Source of the DNA: Tricholomella constricta
Taxonomy: Eukaryota; Basidiomycota; Agaricomycetes; Agaricales; Lyophyllaceae
NCBI GenBank assembly: GCA_013368375.1
Contig: JAACJP010000001.1
Coordinates: forward strand, 2,170,001-2,234,000
DNA length: 64,000 nt
Reading direction: 5' to 3'
Under the pieces are notes generated by a model, which saw nothing but the letters and a program-made list of their open reading frames with translations, made no database searches and had not been told where the DNA came from. A program made the translations under genes and the position numbers. Within the stretch, counting starts at the first letter, position 1. Every line of letters begins with the position of its first letter. Shown piece by piece: positions 45,638 through 56,798 of this stretch.

Positions 45638-48210
45638 ATGAGTGTTCCACTCGAGTCACGGCTGTCGTCGTCGGCGCTGTCAATCTCAGCGCTCTCGACG
45701 TCGCCAGACACAATCCGAGATGCATCTTCACCACTGTCCAACTCGTCTGTCAACCGTCGTGCCAGTGATGGCAGTGACCTTACCACTCGCCACCGCCGCT
45801 CCCCCACTATCAACCGCACCTTCGACCCCGAGGCTCGCGAGCGTCAGCGTACAATGGATGTTGATATGGCCATACACCTTTCACGTGCACGTCGAGAGAC
45901 AGTGGTAAACTCACCCGAAATAACGCCTTTGCCTGAACGGACACACGACGAGGGTTATTTTCGGCTCGACCATGGCGCTGCCCAACCCGACACTGACGAC
46001 GAAATCACGGGCATCTCTCGTGACCCCTCTCGTATTGACTTGAACTTGAACACGCACACGCACCTTGACCAAACACACGACCCATCCCTCCTGGCCCATG
46101 CACCGACTACCCATGACACTACTGAATCTCTCCTTGGTCTACCCACATATCAGGCCAATGTCTCCCGCTCTAACTTTGACTTTGCGCCTATGGAGGAATT
46201 TGCTGCCGCCGAAAAGACTACCCTTGGTCTCTCTCCGACTACAAAATTCTCCCTTGATGCTCTCCGATCTCCGAGGCGCCGCCCACCACCGCCCACCGAC
46301 CAGCTAGATCCGGAAAGTGAAGCCGGTCCATCCAGAGTCGCAGAAGAACCTTCCTCCCTCAACCAACCATTGGAAGCTGAAGACGCCTCGAGGCCTAATA
46401 TCACCGCTGCGCGCCATCGCAAACTCAGCCAATCTAACCCGCATCCGCGTACGCATCGCCGAGGCATCGGAGGAAAAATGGCGCTTTTTGAGACACCACA
46501 TGATCCCTTTTCCACCTCTGCGCCCGCCGGTTCTGGCCTTGCGGGCGGCGCCTCCCTCGCCTCTCGCTTTAACATAGGCATCGGCCGTCACCCGCCCCCA
46601 GGCGGCCCGTACGACCACATTGCTCCGCCACCGCTTGGAGGCGGAATCCTCACGACAGGGCACGATCGGCCATACCGGTTCTCGTTCTACTCTAACGCGT
46701 TGGCGGCCACTATTCATGCGCGGAGCCTCAGTGAACTTCCAGCCGAAGGTCAAACCTTCGAGCAACTTTTTGTTGGTGTGAACAACGATGATGCCAGTGG
46801 CGGTGGGAGCAGCGCCCAGGCCGTTTCGGGCGGTATGGGCGCGCCCCCACCATCATTTGTGGCGAGCCGCGACTATGGCTTGAATGGTTCGAATCGGAGG
46901 TCTACCGCGCATATAGATCAGAAACTGGCGATAGGCCCAGGGCCAGGTCCAGGTGAAGGGAATGGAAGTGATGGCGATTCGGATGATCGGACATGGTGGC
47001 TGGACGTGACAAGCCCCACAGACGAGGAGATGAAGATGCTCAGCAAGGTACATCTTTTTTTGTGCACCACACGTTACGTGACGTTTTTTAACCCAGATAT
47101 GAGACAGGTATTCTCTATCCATCCATTGACCACAGAGGATATTCAGATGGAGGAGACGCGCGAAAAGATCGAACTGTTTCGCAACTACTATCTCGTGTGC
47201 TTCCGCAGCTTCGATCAGGACCCATACAGCCCGACATATCTAGAGCCACTTAATATGTACATAATCGTCTTCCGTGAAGGCATACTCTCTGTACGTATTT
47301 CCGCCTCGATCTTCACTGGTCCGTCATTTATCTATCTGCACGTACAGTTTCACTTCCGCCCCACGCCACATCCTCAAAACGTCCGACGGCGCATCAAGCA
47401 GCTCAAAGACTATATCGCCGTCACATCCGACTGGATCTCCTACGCTCTCATTGACGATATCACCGATGCCTTCGGGCCGCTTATCCAGAGCATTGAATAC
47501 GAGGTCGACTCCATCGACGAGCTAGTGCTTATCCTGAAAGAAGCTGAGCAGAGTGACATGTTGAGGAGAATTGGAACGTGCCGGAAGAAGGTGATGGGTC
47601 TGCTGCGGCTGATGGGAAACAAGGCGGACGTGGTAAAGGGGCTGGCGAAGAGGTGCAACGAGAATTGGAGGGTGGCACCGACGTCGGATATTGTATGTTG
47701 CCTTTTTCTTCGCGGCTTATTCATCGTTAACTGATGTGGTCTTGTTGTTTAGGGGTTATACCTCTCTGATATTCAGGTCAGGTCCATTTCTGCAATTTGT
47801 GTCTGCTTATTCCTCATACCGTTAACTCCTCAGGACCATCTGATCACGATGACGCAAAACTTGAACCACTACGAAAAGATTCTTTCCCGCTCGCATTCGA
47901 ACTACCTCGCGCAGATATCTATCGAGATGACAGAAGCGAACAACCAGATCAATGACGTGCTCTCCAAGCTCACTGCCCTCGGTACGGTGCTTATTCCTAT
48001 GAACTTGGTCACCGGTCTGTGGGGTATGAACGTGCACGTTCCTGGAGAGGGCATCGAGGTGGGTGATTCTTGCGTTGCGAATCTGATAAGCGGCTAATGT
48101 GGGCCGGAGATCAGGGTTATGCGTGGTTCGTCTCGATTGTGGCATGTCTCGCGGCCTTTGCGTTGATAGGCGGGTACTCGACGTACCGCTTCATGGTTTC
48201 GCGTTCCTAA
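45638..48210 (+). CDS. CorA/Mnr2-type magnesium transporter
   Basis: Six exons: 45638-47047, 47108-47290, 47348-47692, 47753-47776, 47834-48058, 48115-48210; 760 aa. A long Ser/Thr/Pro-rich N-terminal region of about 400 residues precedes the conserved domain: FSIHPLTTEDIQMEETREKI, YLVCFRSFD, RRRIKQLKDYIAVTSDWISY. The pore-helix end ALGTVLIPMNLVTGLWGMNV carries the obligatory GMN tripeptide. A second helix (AWFVSIVACLAAFALIGGY) ends the protein. The long N-terminus and motif set are those of Mnr2, the vacuolar magnesium transporter, rather than Alr1, though I cannot exclude the latter. Exon 4 is only 24 bp. The first two introns are stop-free multiples of three (60 and 57 bp). Confidence 0.93.
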
Positions 48211-48321
48211 GGTGTAGTGGGTGTTTATATGACCTGACGACGGCGGGTAACGCGTAGATTAGAACTCATTTTTTTATCAAGTATGGTAATAGTTTTTGCA
48301 GACTATAGGGGCATGACACAT

Positions 48322-48387
48322 AATTTTGCAGCTGTCTTGTTCTTGCATGTCCTTTAATTTGCAGCTGTCTTGTTCTTGCACGTCCTT
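48322..48387. repeat. 33-bp direct repeat, two units
   Basis: TTGCAGCTGTCTTGTTCTTG occurs twice with a 33-bp period, shortly after the transporter stop codon. It lies in the 3' flank and has no evident function. Confidence 0.75.
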
Positions 48388-48548
48388 GTGCTGATCTCAC
48401 TCGTACGTGTAGCTGTTGTAGACGGTCAGGTATGTTAAGTAGTAACAAGGCAACACCATGCGCAGCTCGGCCCGTTTGGGCCAAGTAGTTAGTCAAGTGA
48501 CCTCATCGTTGTTGTGACCCTGGCAGCTACTACTTACGTTCTTGTTTG

Positions 48549-49678
48549 ATGCACCATCATGATGCCTACCCCGCTCTACACTACCATCCACCCCACAAAC
48601 GTCCCCCCATGGTCCATACAGCTGCCGCTATGCGATCCTCACATCCCCGTCGCCTAAGCATCTCCGAATTTTCGAACATGTCCGTGGTCTCGTTGCGCGC
48701 AACCTCACTCGACGTCTGTGAGTATGTATATGGAGACAGCGTGGCATCGATGGACGCAATTACTCGATTTTATGAACCGAATGCCAGTGAGTGCTATTTT
48801 ATGTATTCCTTTCTCGTTTAGCTGATAGTTTTGCTTCAAAGTGTAAGCCAAATCTATCGACCTGTATGACACCTCATTTACCCCAGATTCCAGCTACGAG
48901 AACCCGGTCTTGACAGCAACGTCGCGATCGGTTATTGCTGACATACATCGTTTGTCTCAACAATTGAGCTCGGTCGACGTTCCCCGGCCTCTCGCCATGT
49001 TCTGTACGCTGTTCCGGCTGAGGTTACCAGAACGGGCCCAGAACGCAGATCCGCTTTTTCATGGCCTGCGTGTCTGGACTGAGATGGGGGATGTTTGCGA
49101 GAACGAAACATTCGGTGAGCGACAGATAAATGATTCCTGTAAAGAAGATCTCGTCAACTGTTCATTTAGATGGGCACAGGAAGACAATCGTCGAGCACAC
49201 ACTCAATATCTTGCTTCTTCCCGGTATCCATTGCCAAGGTCATAGGCCACAAAGCTCTACCGACTCACTCGTATCTACTAGTGCTTCGCCCATCTCCTCA
49301 CCGCACCACCCGATTTCTCCTTCACTCCGCATCCCAGGAACATCGGTCCTCGTACCATCACCTTTGCATTTCCAACTTCATGTCGTCACTCGTCTTTCGT
49401 TCAACGAGCAGGGCCGAGTCGCTCACCACCGGGACTTTTGGGATATAAAAGACGTCATTGGTCTCGTGCCTGGTGTCTCTCTGGCCCAGTGGGTTGGGAC
49501 TCGACTTGCTGCACTTGGGTTATCATATCTTTCCAAATTCTGGATGCGGGAAAAATCGCACAGCGTCGCGCAGCAGGCTGTCGCTGTAGCAGAACCACCC
49601 GATCTTGAAGGCGGAGCGTCTCCCGTAACCGCCTACTTCCCTTCGACAAAAAACGCGCTTGGTTTAGAAGGTGTCTGA
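48549..49678 (+). CDS. NTF2/SnoaL-like protein, uncharacterised
   Basis: Three exons, 48549-48786, 48887-49114 and 49170-49678; 324 aa. The start may instead be ATG 48609. The intron at 48787-48886 is 100 bp, twice the usual length here. Features: SVASMDAITRFYEPNANSSY, then ENPVLTATSRSVIADIHRLS; WTEMGDVCENETFDGHRKT; and RLSFNEQGRVAHHRDFWDIK, then DVIGLVPGVSLAQWVGTRLA. The FY-P-x-A...Y-E-x-P opening and the late HHRDFWDIKD strand are the pattern of SnoaL-type alpha+beta barrels (NTF2 superfamily) in fungal proteins of unknown role. The region between, about residues 190-240, is Ser/Pro-rich. No catalytic assignment is made. Confidence 0.6.
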
Positions 49679-50379
49679 ATGCACTAGACTGGCACCAAAT
49701 CTGATAACCCTAACGAAGAATGCTGAGGGGATTGTAAAGGTATTTATTGTCCTCAACCTTTAAATCAGAATGCGTACTCAATAACATTCGAATCATCAGA
49801 CAGGAGCTCTTTTGCAGCTGCTCTTTAGATCAGTCTCGCCTATACCCAGATCCGGCTCTCGTTTGGCGGCGAAAGTGATCATCCGATGATGTCGTGGGTG
49901 CTGGGCTTCCTTCTGAATAGGAAGTTGGCTCCAACCCTCTCACGACCAAATCAGGGTGCATACTTCCACATGCTTCGCGCTCGCCGTACAACGCCCCTCG
50001 CCCGTTCTATTCACGACTACTTAATACGCGTAATCGAAGATGGACTTCAAGTTGCTGGCCCGGAAACAATTAACGTGCAGTGCCGAGTACAACAGCCAAC
50101 GCAAACAAACTCACTCGAATCCTATCCTAGTACTCACATAATGCCACCTGGATAATGATTGAATTTCACGTTTGGATATACGAACCATCTAGTCCAGCTT
50201 CTATAAGGTCAGGAGACGCTCTTCAGAGGTGCGTGAAAATGTCGTCAAGTTGGCGCAATGGTGTCCTGAGTGGTTGACAATTGTACGACAAATTATCGCG
50301 CGCCGTGCAGGTTTCTCCAGTCAACTGTAACTGTCCACGTGCTTACAATAGCTTGTGAAGTCTCCCGCCATTTAAGAAT
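49679..50379. other. Intergenic
   Basis: About 700 bp with only short, unrecognisable open frames (for example 49886-50155 +). No repeats or RNA genes were seen. Confidence 0.5.
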
Positions 50380-52077
50380 ATGTGTTTACTGCACCTAACT
50401 ATTATCCTCTTCATCTCCACTGCCCTGACATCCTCACTCACCCCGCCTCCTCCCATTACCCCTTCCATCTTTGCTCCTCCTCTCCCTGCAACAAAAACAA
50501 CTCCCTTTGCCACCCCGCTCTCGGGCTCGCGCTTCGAGCGGAACCCTCGCAGAGCTCTGTCGACCGCTCTTCCCTATATTGAATCTGAAAGTAGAATGTC
50601 GCTTGATGAGCCTACCTTTCGGAGACGCTTCAAGCTTGGTGATCATCTTTCTATCAGGGAGAACTTTCGACAATATACGCATTGTTGCCGCAAACTCCTT
50701 CAAGGAGGTCAAACACGAAGTGATGAGCTTTGTAACCTCACTAGGCGTCGAGACTGTCCTGAACGTCCTATTGCGTGCGGCTGTCCGCGCTCTCACGCCT
50801 GGCCATTTGTTGTTTGATTCCTATTCTTTGGAGCGCATTGCGGATGATATCCTTGCTGCACAGTGGACCCGTGGCGTGCCTGTTCAAGAAGCAATCCTCG
50901 ACCCACCGCCTTCCCTCGATACCACCAGTTTGACCGTCCCGATCATTGGCGTGCGGTTGTCCACCTACGATCTCGCGTACATCAAGTATCTTATTGCAAG
51001 TTCAGACTCCTCTGCTTTGATTTCGCTAGGCGTACGAGCTGTGTTCTCGTATGCGACCCAGAAGCAATGCTGACACCGACCGAATCATGGAACTGGTCGA
51101 CTATGGCTTGCGCCTATTCTTTTGCTCAGATAAGAAAGCGTTCTACAGCGTCGGAGAAGTTATTTTATCCCTCGATACCTTTTTCCGTCCCTCGGGCTCT
51201 CCTGCGTGCTCGACAATCTTCCTCGCATCTCCGGCCCCACTCTACCTCCCGCTTCGAACCTGGTTAGCTATGAACGACCCCCGCCGAGCCAATTCGAAGA
51301 TTCTCCACCATCTCGACCTTTTATGTGCCGATCTACTTGGAACCCCGCTGTTCCCCTCCGGCAAAGGTCAGACTGAGCAACGACCATACCGCGGTCAGTA
51401 ACCACACCATCAAGGAGTACTCTTAAAAAAGCAACTTCCGCGATGTCTTGTATCTTCTCATCGGAATATGCGCGGGTGTTGGTGTCGCTATCATGTCGAG
51501 AAGTTTCGCCTTCCCCATTGTTATGAGCTCGGATGCAGAGCAAAATGAACAAGCACTCATTCAACTCCGCGCTCTTCAAGCCTTACATCATATCTCTCTG
51601 GGTCGTCGAAAGGCACCTGCTGACGTCGGCGAAGGCGACATAGAAGCGCGCACCGGTGAACTCTCTTGCGCGCTATCCCCCAAGCGTCGTCAGGATTTCC
51701 TCGCCTGTCTTTAGTGACTCTTATCGTCGTCGACAGTTCGTCGGTGCGGCACTGGCTGGGTCCAGAACGCACGCCAAGCCAGAAAAACTCTCTCTCCATT
51801 TGCTCTCCATCAAGGTATTATGGACTGATTGCTCCCCAGCACCGCGAATTTCGCTCAATCTATCATCAGTCAAGAATCCTCTAGGCCACATCGACCGATT
51901 CTTACATATCACTCCTCGATTATTCGAAAGTTCCTTTTTAGGCGGTCGCTCAGGTTTCCGACGCCTACGACTTCAAGTTGCCCAGACTCAAGAACGTCGA
52001 ACGCACGCTACGTGGAAGTACTCTTCAATGCTCATTTGCCCAAGTACCGCCGCGAATTTTTCTCCATTCTAGCATAA
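50380..52077 (+). pseudogene. Protein-like locus with clashing frames, unrecognised (possible pseudogene)
   Basis: Several stretches read like real protein but sit in different frames. Frame 1, 50380-50660, ends with MSLDEPTFRRRFKLGDHLSI. Frame 2, about 50660-51000, has TFDNIRIVAANSFKEVKHEV and VRALTPGHLLFDSYSLERIA. A third stretch, about 51035-51400, has IMELVDYGLRLFFCSDKKAF and APLYLPLRTWLAMNDPRRAN. A fourth, 51430-51717, has DVLYLLIGICAGVGVAIMSR. The end at 51990-52077 reads NAHLPKYRREFFSILA and stop. I could not join them with normal GT-AG introns: between the first two no intron of usable length exists, and the third-to-fourth join is out of phase by one base next to an A run. Either the gene is decayed, uses unusual introns, or the sequence has indels. 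No family was recognised. Confidence 0.4.
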
Positions 52078-52614
52078 CGAAATCATCAGAACCCCATTTT
52101 CGCCACGAACCAAAAGAAGCGAATACCGCTTCAATGCTCACTGCTCGGAACACTCCAGAAATCCTCGATATGCCATTCCCTGTTCCTCGTTGATCGTCCC
52201 CAAGGGTCTCTGCCGCCCACAGATCTCTCTTCGTTTCGCCCTAGAGGACGCCCAACGCATATGAGGACGGAAGCACCTTCGCTTCGATAATCTTGCATGG
52301 TAAGCACCATATCTTTGATCTATCTTTCTGGAAACTTAAGTCGCATAGACTATTCAGAGCTCGTAGATCGGTCCTGAATGACAAGCGCCAGTTGCTCGCC
52401 GGAGTTCCGACAAGTATCATCTCTCTCTTTTGCAGTATCTTCCGCAGCCGATTTGTAAACTTGAGTATTTCTATCACAGCGTCTCTTCAAAAGTCCCTGC
52501 AATGTCTATATCGACCTGGAAAAACAAACGTCTCACCGTCTATGCCGCATCATGTCCAAGATTACTGAGCCAAGCCAACCCCATCACCCATATATAATAC
52601 TTTAATCAAACAAG
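52078..52614. other. Intergenic, 3' flank of KEX1
   Basis: About 540 bp between the broken locus and the KEX1 stop codon. It contains the 3' flank of KEX1 on the minus strand. No gene-like segment was identified. Confidence 0.45.
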
Positions 52615-55136
52615 CTACTCTCCCCGCCTATGCAGTCTATCATCCTCTTCGTCGCTGTCCCCCACATCAAAAATCGGTGCCTGGTGCGTCTCCGGCTCTG
52701 TCGCGCGCCCCTTGCCCTTCCGCTGTCGACTCTCATATTCATGCTCCTCCGCCGCGGCTGCCTCCGCATCCCACTCGTCCTCCATGCGGCGGCTGGCGTT
52801 GAGCGGGATGCTCTCCTCCGCGCTCGCGTTGATTGGCAGACGCAGGCGTCGCCGACGGAGACGGCACCATACAAATGTGCCGATACCCGCAAAGATGAGA
52901 ATTAACACCAGCGCGGCCGATCCAGCGTTGTAATATGCTATCATTAGGAGAAAAAAAAACTACACGTCAGTCACAGAAAGACAGAGGAGCGGAGAATTGA
53001 ACAAACCTTCCCACATCGCCTTGTCTTGTTCTCGCGTCTTCCCTGGCACGGGAGCTGTGGTGGGCTTCGACTCCTCCTGCCCGATGAATAGAGGCTTCTT
53101 TATAGTGCCCAGGCTACTGGAGATCCTGGCGGAACCTTCAAAGATTGAAGAGAAATTGAAGCCCATGAAGCGGAGGATCATGTCATGGGCGACGTGTGGG
53201 GCGTCGTAGGGCGCCATGTGTGATGCGTTGAAGATCTGGAGAGGTCACCCTTAGAGGAAACAGGGGCAAGGGAAGAAGGGTTCGTACCTTGGCATATGTA
53301 AGGTTTCTCGATGTGACCCATGTCCCAGCAGGCGTGGCGTTCACGTTCCACGACTGCGTTTCAACGGTCTAGGAATTCTGGTCAGACATGAATTATATAG
53401 AGATGGAATACCTACTCACCCCAAGGCCGGTCGCGCCATTCCAGGTCATATCCTTGATCATAGCCTCCAGCCCAACATAGTTGCATATCAAATCCTGGTC
53501 GCCCGCGAAAATGAGAACGGGAATCTTCGCGAGGACTTGCGGGATGATTGTGATGGATGCGTTCTCAGTCTTTTCGTAGAATGCCATGTGGACACTGCTG
53601 CGGCATTCAGTCCATGAACCAGAGTGTGCGTCGGCATGCAGTGCGTGGACGACATCTTTTCGCTACGAGACGGTCAGCTATGCGTGAAGCTGGGGGCTCA
53701 GAGAGTAACATACGCCAAGGAAAGTTGTAACAGGCTTGATGTCCGGTGGCCAGTTCATCCCACAATCCGGAACGGTGTCATGGAGTCGAATATCATAAAT
53801 ATTGAGGCACATGTCCTTGCCGTCGACCCTTTATAGAAAACAGGTTAGTTAAACTTCTGAATGAGGAACAAGAGGGAAAAGTACTTTTTGTTCTGGTTCT
53901 TGACAACGTCTAGCAGGAGCCGCTCGCAAACTCCCTTCACCTGCATCGGTTCATGGTCTTTAATTTGATCGATTTCGGCCACGCATTTATCCGTCAACTT
54001 TTTCGCTTCTTTCCAGGCCTGTCAACGCGAGTCAATGTATAGCGAAAGCGGTGGGCAGACATGTAGGACGAACGTCAGAGTTTTCTTCGAGTAGGCCAAC
54101 TTTGACCGCGAAATCTATGTACGTTGGGTATTGTCGCCTGGGGTCTATCCATCCATTTCCAATTGCAACGCCACGCAGAGGGATTCGAAGTGACGATTCC
54201 AATATGGCATTGGCTGATAGATTGAAATGAGCAAAGGCAGGAAACTAGGACAGAAGGTAAGTAGATAATCACCAAAAGCGGGGATCCACTGTCCAGCAAA
54301 GCTCTCGCCAGCTAAGTATGTCTACCAATGTTGTTTGAGCACACAAAGTTATGACACGTGGATGGGCTGACATACGTCGACATTTTGGTAATCAGGGAAC
54401 ACTTGGTAAAAGTTTCGTAGGAACTCTAGGAACTGAACGGATGCCTACAACGGAGGTTTAAGAAAAGGGACATATGTACCGATATGATTGACTTACTTCA
54501 TCTAATGTGTGCACAAAACGGTCGGTACTCGCGTAAGAGAATCCCGTCCCGGCAGGCTGGTCGACTTGCGAAGGAACAGTTGAAGGAGAAGCAATTGCGC
54601 AAGGAGATACAAGACATACCATATACCATGGTTGTATATTCCTCCCACCCTCCTTCGACTACCTTGAACCCGCCATTGCCATCCATCCTCCATGGGCCAA
54701 CTTCCATCATCAGTCCATCGAACGACGAGCATCCCGGACCTCCCTATCCCACAACGCGTCAGGTATATGGAAGAAAGAGCACGGAAGAAATGAAGGTACA
54801 TTAAACCAGAACATGATTCTCCTTTTGTCGGCTATCCGCCTGTTCTTGATCATGACAAAGTATAAGTGAGAGGCGACATCGTTGCTCTGCGCTCGCGTAA
54901 TATTAGGGTCTGCATACAGATGCCCAGCAAATATTTTCAGCGGATTGTTTGGGTCTTGGTGGATGTCCGGGATTGATGGAACGTAGAAAGAGGCGGCCGA
55001 AGGGGCTGACGCGAACAAAGTCAGAGCATGCTACGATGCACGCTGAAGTCAACACACCATCTTGAGGAGCCGCTCGGACGAACAGCATAAAAGACGCGGC
55101 CAGCAGACCATAGACGCTCAAACAGCACCTGAACAT
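52615..55136 (-). CDS. KEX1: KEX1 pheromone-processing serine carboxypeptidase
   Basis: Thirteen exons: 55136-55058, 55005-54800, 54743-54620, 54564-54497, 54444-54376, 54321-54273, 54213-54074, 54018-53885, 53828-53714, 53662-53420, 53368-53288, 53235-53007, 52937-52615; 619 aa. Signal peptide 1-22 ([14 protein letters not shown]). The S10 carboxypeptidase domain has [14 protein letters not shown] and [12 protein letters not shown], with catalytic Ser189 (AGESFAGQW), Asp385 ([10 protein letters not shown]) and His442 ([11 protein letters not shown]). Near the C-terminus is a single membrane helix ([20 protein letters not shown]) and an acidic cytosolic tail, the layout of Golgi Kex1 rather than vacuolar carboxypeptidase Y. 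It trims C-terminal Lys/Arg from propeptides after Kex2 cleavage. It is divergent from the thioredoxin-like gene, 291 bp apart. Confidence 0.95.
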
Positions 55137-55427
55137 TTAAGCAGCTATCCTGAGATACCTGTCCGAGATGTTTTGAGATTCCGCGGAAACAAATTGGCGA
55201 GTTTCGCCAGTCCCGAGAGTTACGCCCTGTGAACACTAGAAAGTCACTGGGCAGGCTGAAAATGTAGCCTCAAGACGCAGCGCCGGACAAGATGAATGAT
55301 GGTGACGGTACCGGACAGAGCTGTTCACGCTGTACAGCCGTGCCTGATCGCATTGACGCGTGAAGCGTGAAGACAACAGCGCCCATTGAGCGCCCTTTGC
55401 ACGGTGCTCGTCGTTCAATTGGCCGTC

Positions 55428-56616
55428 ATGAAGCTCTCTGCCCTCTCTCTATATTTTTTGGTCTTAGCTGCCACGTTTGTCAACGCGCAATACTTCTCTG
55501 CTGGTTGGGAGCCCGGCCAACCCGCTCCAAAGGCCGAGGAAACTCCTTCAAACCCAGCATCCATACCCAAGAAGGAATCACCCCCAGAGCGACTGACACC
55601 TTCCAAGATAGCCGGCTTCTTCGACCTAACCAATTTACTCTCGTCGCCTCCTGCTGTCTCGCTTTTTGCTCGGTTGGGCATCAATATCACAGAACGGCTG
55701 GAGGGCGCTGTCGAACGTGCTAAAATCTGGGACGACCGTGTTCCCCTTATTACGGACCACAACTTCAAAGATCTGATTGTCAACGAGCCCCTCACGCAGC
55801 AGGAGGAGCAGGACAGGACATGGGTTATCGTCATGTGAGTTTGACTTGTTTTCAGGTTTAGAAGACATATTCATTGTCGTCTGCAGCTCTGTTACTGCTG
55901 GAAGGCAGGACGGTATATCTAAATACGTGGACCAGATGTTCGACGCCGCTTTCAACGAGACGGTCATTGCAGGCGACCTCCCCAATGTGCGTTGGGGCCG
56001 TATTGACTACTTCAATGTCACCGGCATCACCACGAAATGGGCCATCTGGAAGTGAGCAGCTTTGCAAGCACCCGAATCTCCTCTTAATATACTCTGTCTA
56101 TAGCGCGCCGTTTCTCGTCATCCTGAGAAACCGGGGCCAGACCCTCCGATTTTACAGGCCCCACCAGATGAGGCTCAAAGAGTCAGCCATGCGCTCTTTC
56201 CTCGAGCACGAGGACTGGAAAGTGACCCCACCCTGGTCCTCAATCTATGCCCCAGGCGGAGACCGGTGCGTACCCCTCGCGTTATCGAGGACTCAGGCAC
56301 TGATCTGCCGTGCAGGGAATACATTATGGATTTCCTTGCCGTGGTCCTTACAAAGATCTACGACACCGCCATCCTCGTCCCCCGCTGGCTGTTGTTCGTT
56401 ATCTCTGGAAGCATTGCATCTTTCTTGATCAACTTTCTTCACAAGCCTGCGGCAGCGAGGCCAGCACAGGCACAGCGGCCACAACAACAACAACAGCAGC
56501 AGTCTGACCCGGGGAAAGCCACACCCGCGCCTTCAACGCAGGTCGAGTCGAGCGCGACGGCCTCCCCGTCGAAACCCCCCGTTACTAAACGTAAGAAGGC
56601 CAAAGGAAAGCATTAA
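55428..56616 (+). CDS. ER thioredoxin-like membrane protein
   Basis: Four exons: 55428-55834, 55887-56051, 56104-56265, 56316-56616; 344 aa. A signal peptide (ALSLYFLVLAATFVNA) is followed by a Pro-rich segment. A thioredoxin-like core follows (RTWVIVISVTAGRQDGISKY, VRWGRIDYFNVTGITTKWAI, APFLVILRNRGQTLRFYRPH), with no CxxC at the usual place, so redox catalysis is unlikely. A membrane helix near residue 265 (WLLFVISGSIASFLINFL) precedes a Gln run and a basic KKAKGKH tail facing the cytosol. Topology suggests an ER luminal fold with a single anchor, like non-catalytic TMX proteins; the role is unknown. Confidence 0.7.
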
Positions 56617-56798
56617 ATTTATTGGATATTTTTTGGAGAGGATAGCGGATTGTATGTTACTGTATGTAGCACTTGCGGATACAACATACCAGCTCATGAC
56701 ACGCACTGCGATGTTTGTATAGGGCTTACACCCGTCTAAGGGGCAGGAAGGGATTTCACCACAATTATTTATATTCGCATACAACCTAAAAGCCTACA

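Noticed and set aside
46304..46765. 153-codon open frame on the minus strand
   Set aside because: Antisense to the disordered N-terminal region of the magnesium transporter.
52615..55136. KEX1 as evidence of a mating-type locus
   Set aside because: No homeodomain, pheromone or receptor genes are nearby; KEX1 is a general processing enzyme.
55006..55236. Extension of the KEX1 N-terminus in another frame
   Set aside because: The 55136 ATG gives a signal peptide and splices in frame to the conserved exon; the alternative frames do not.
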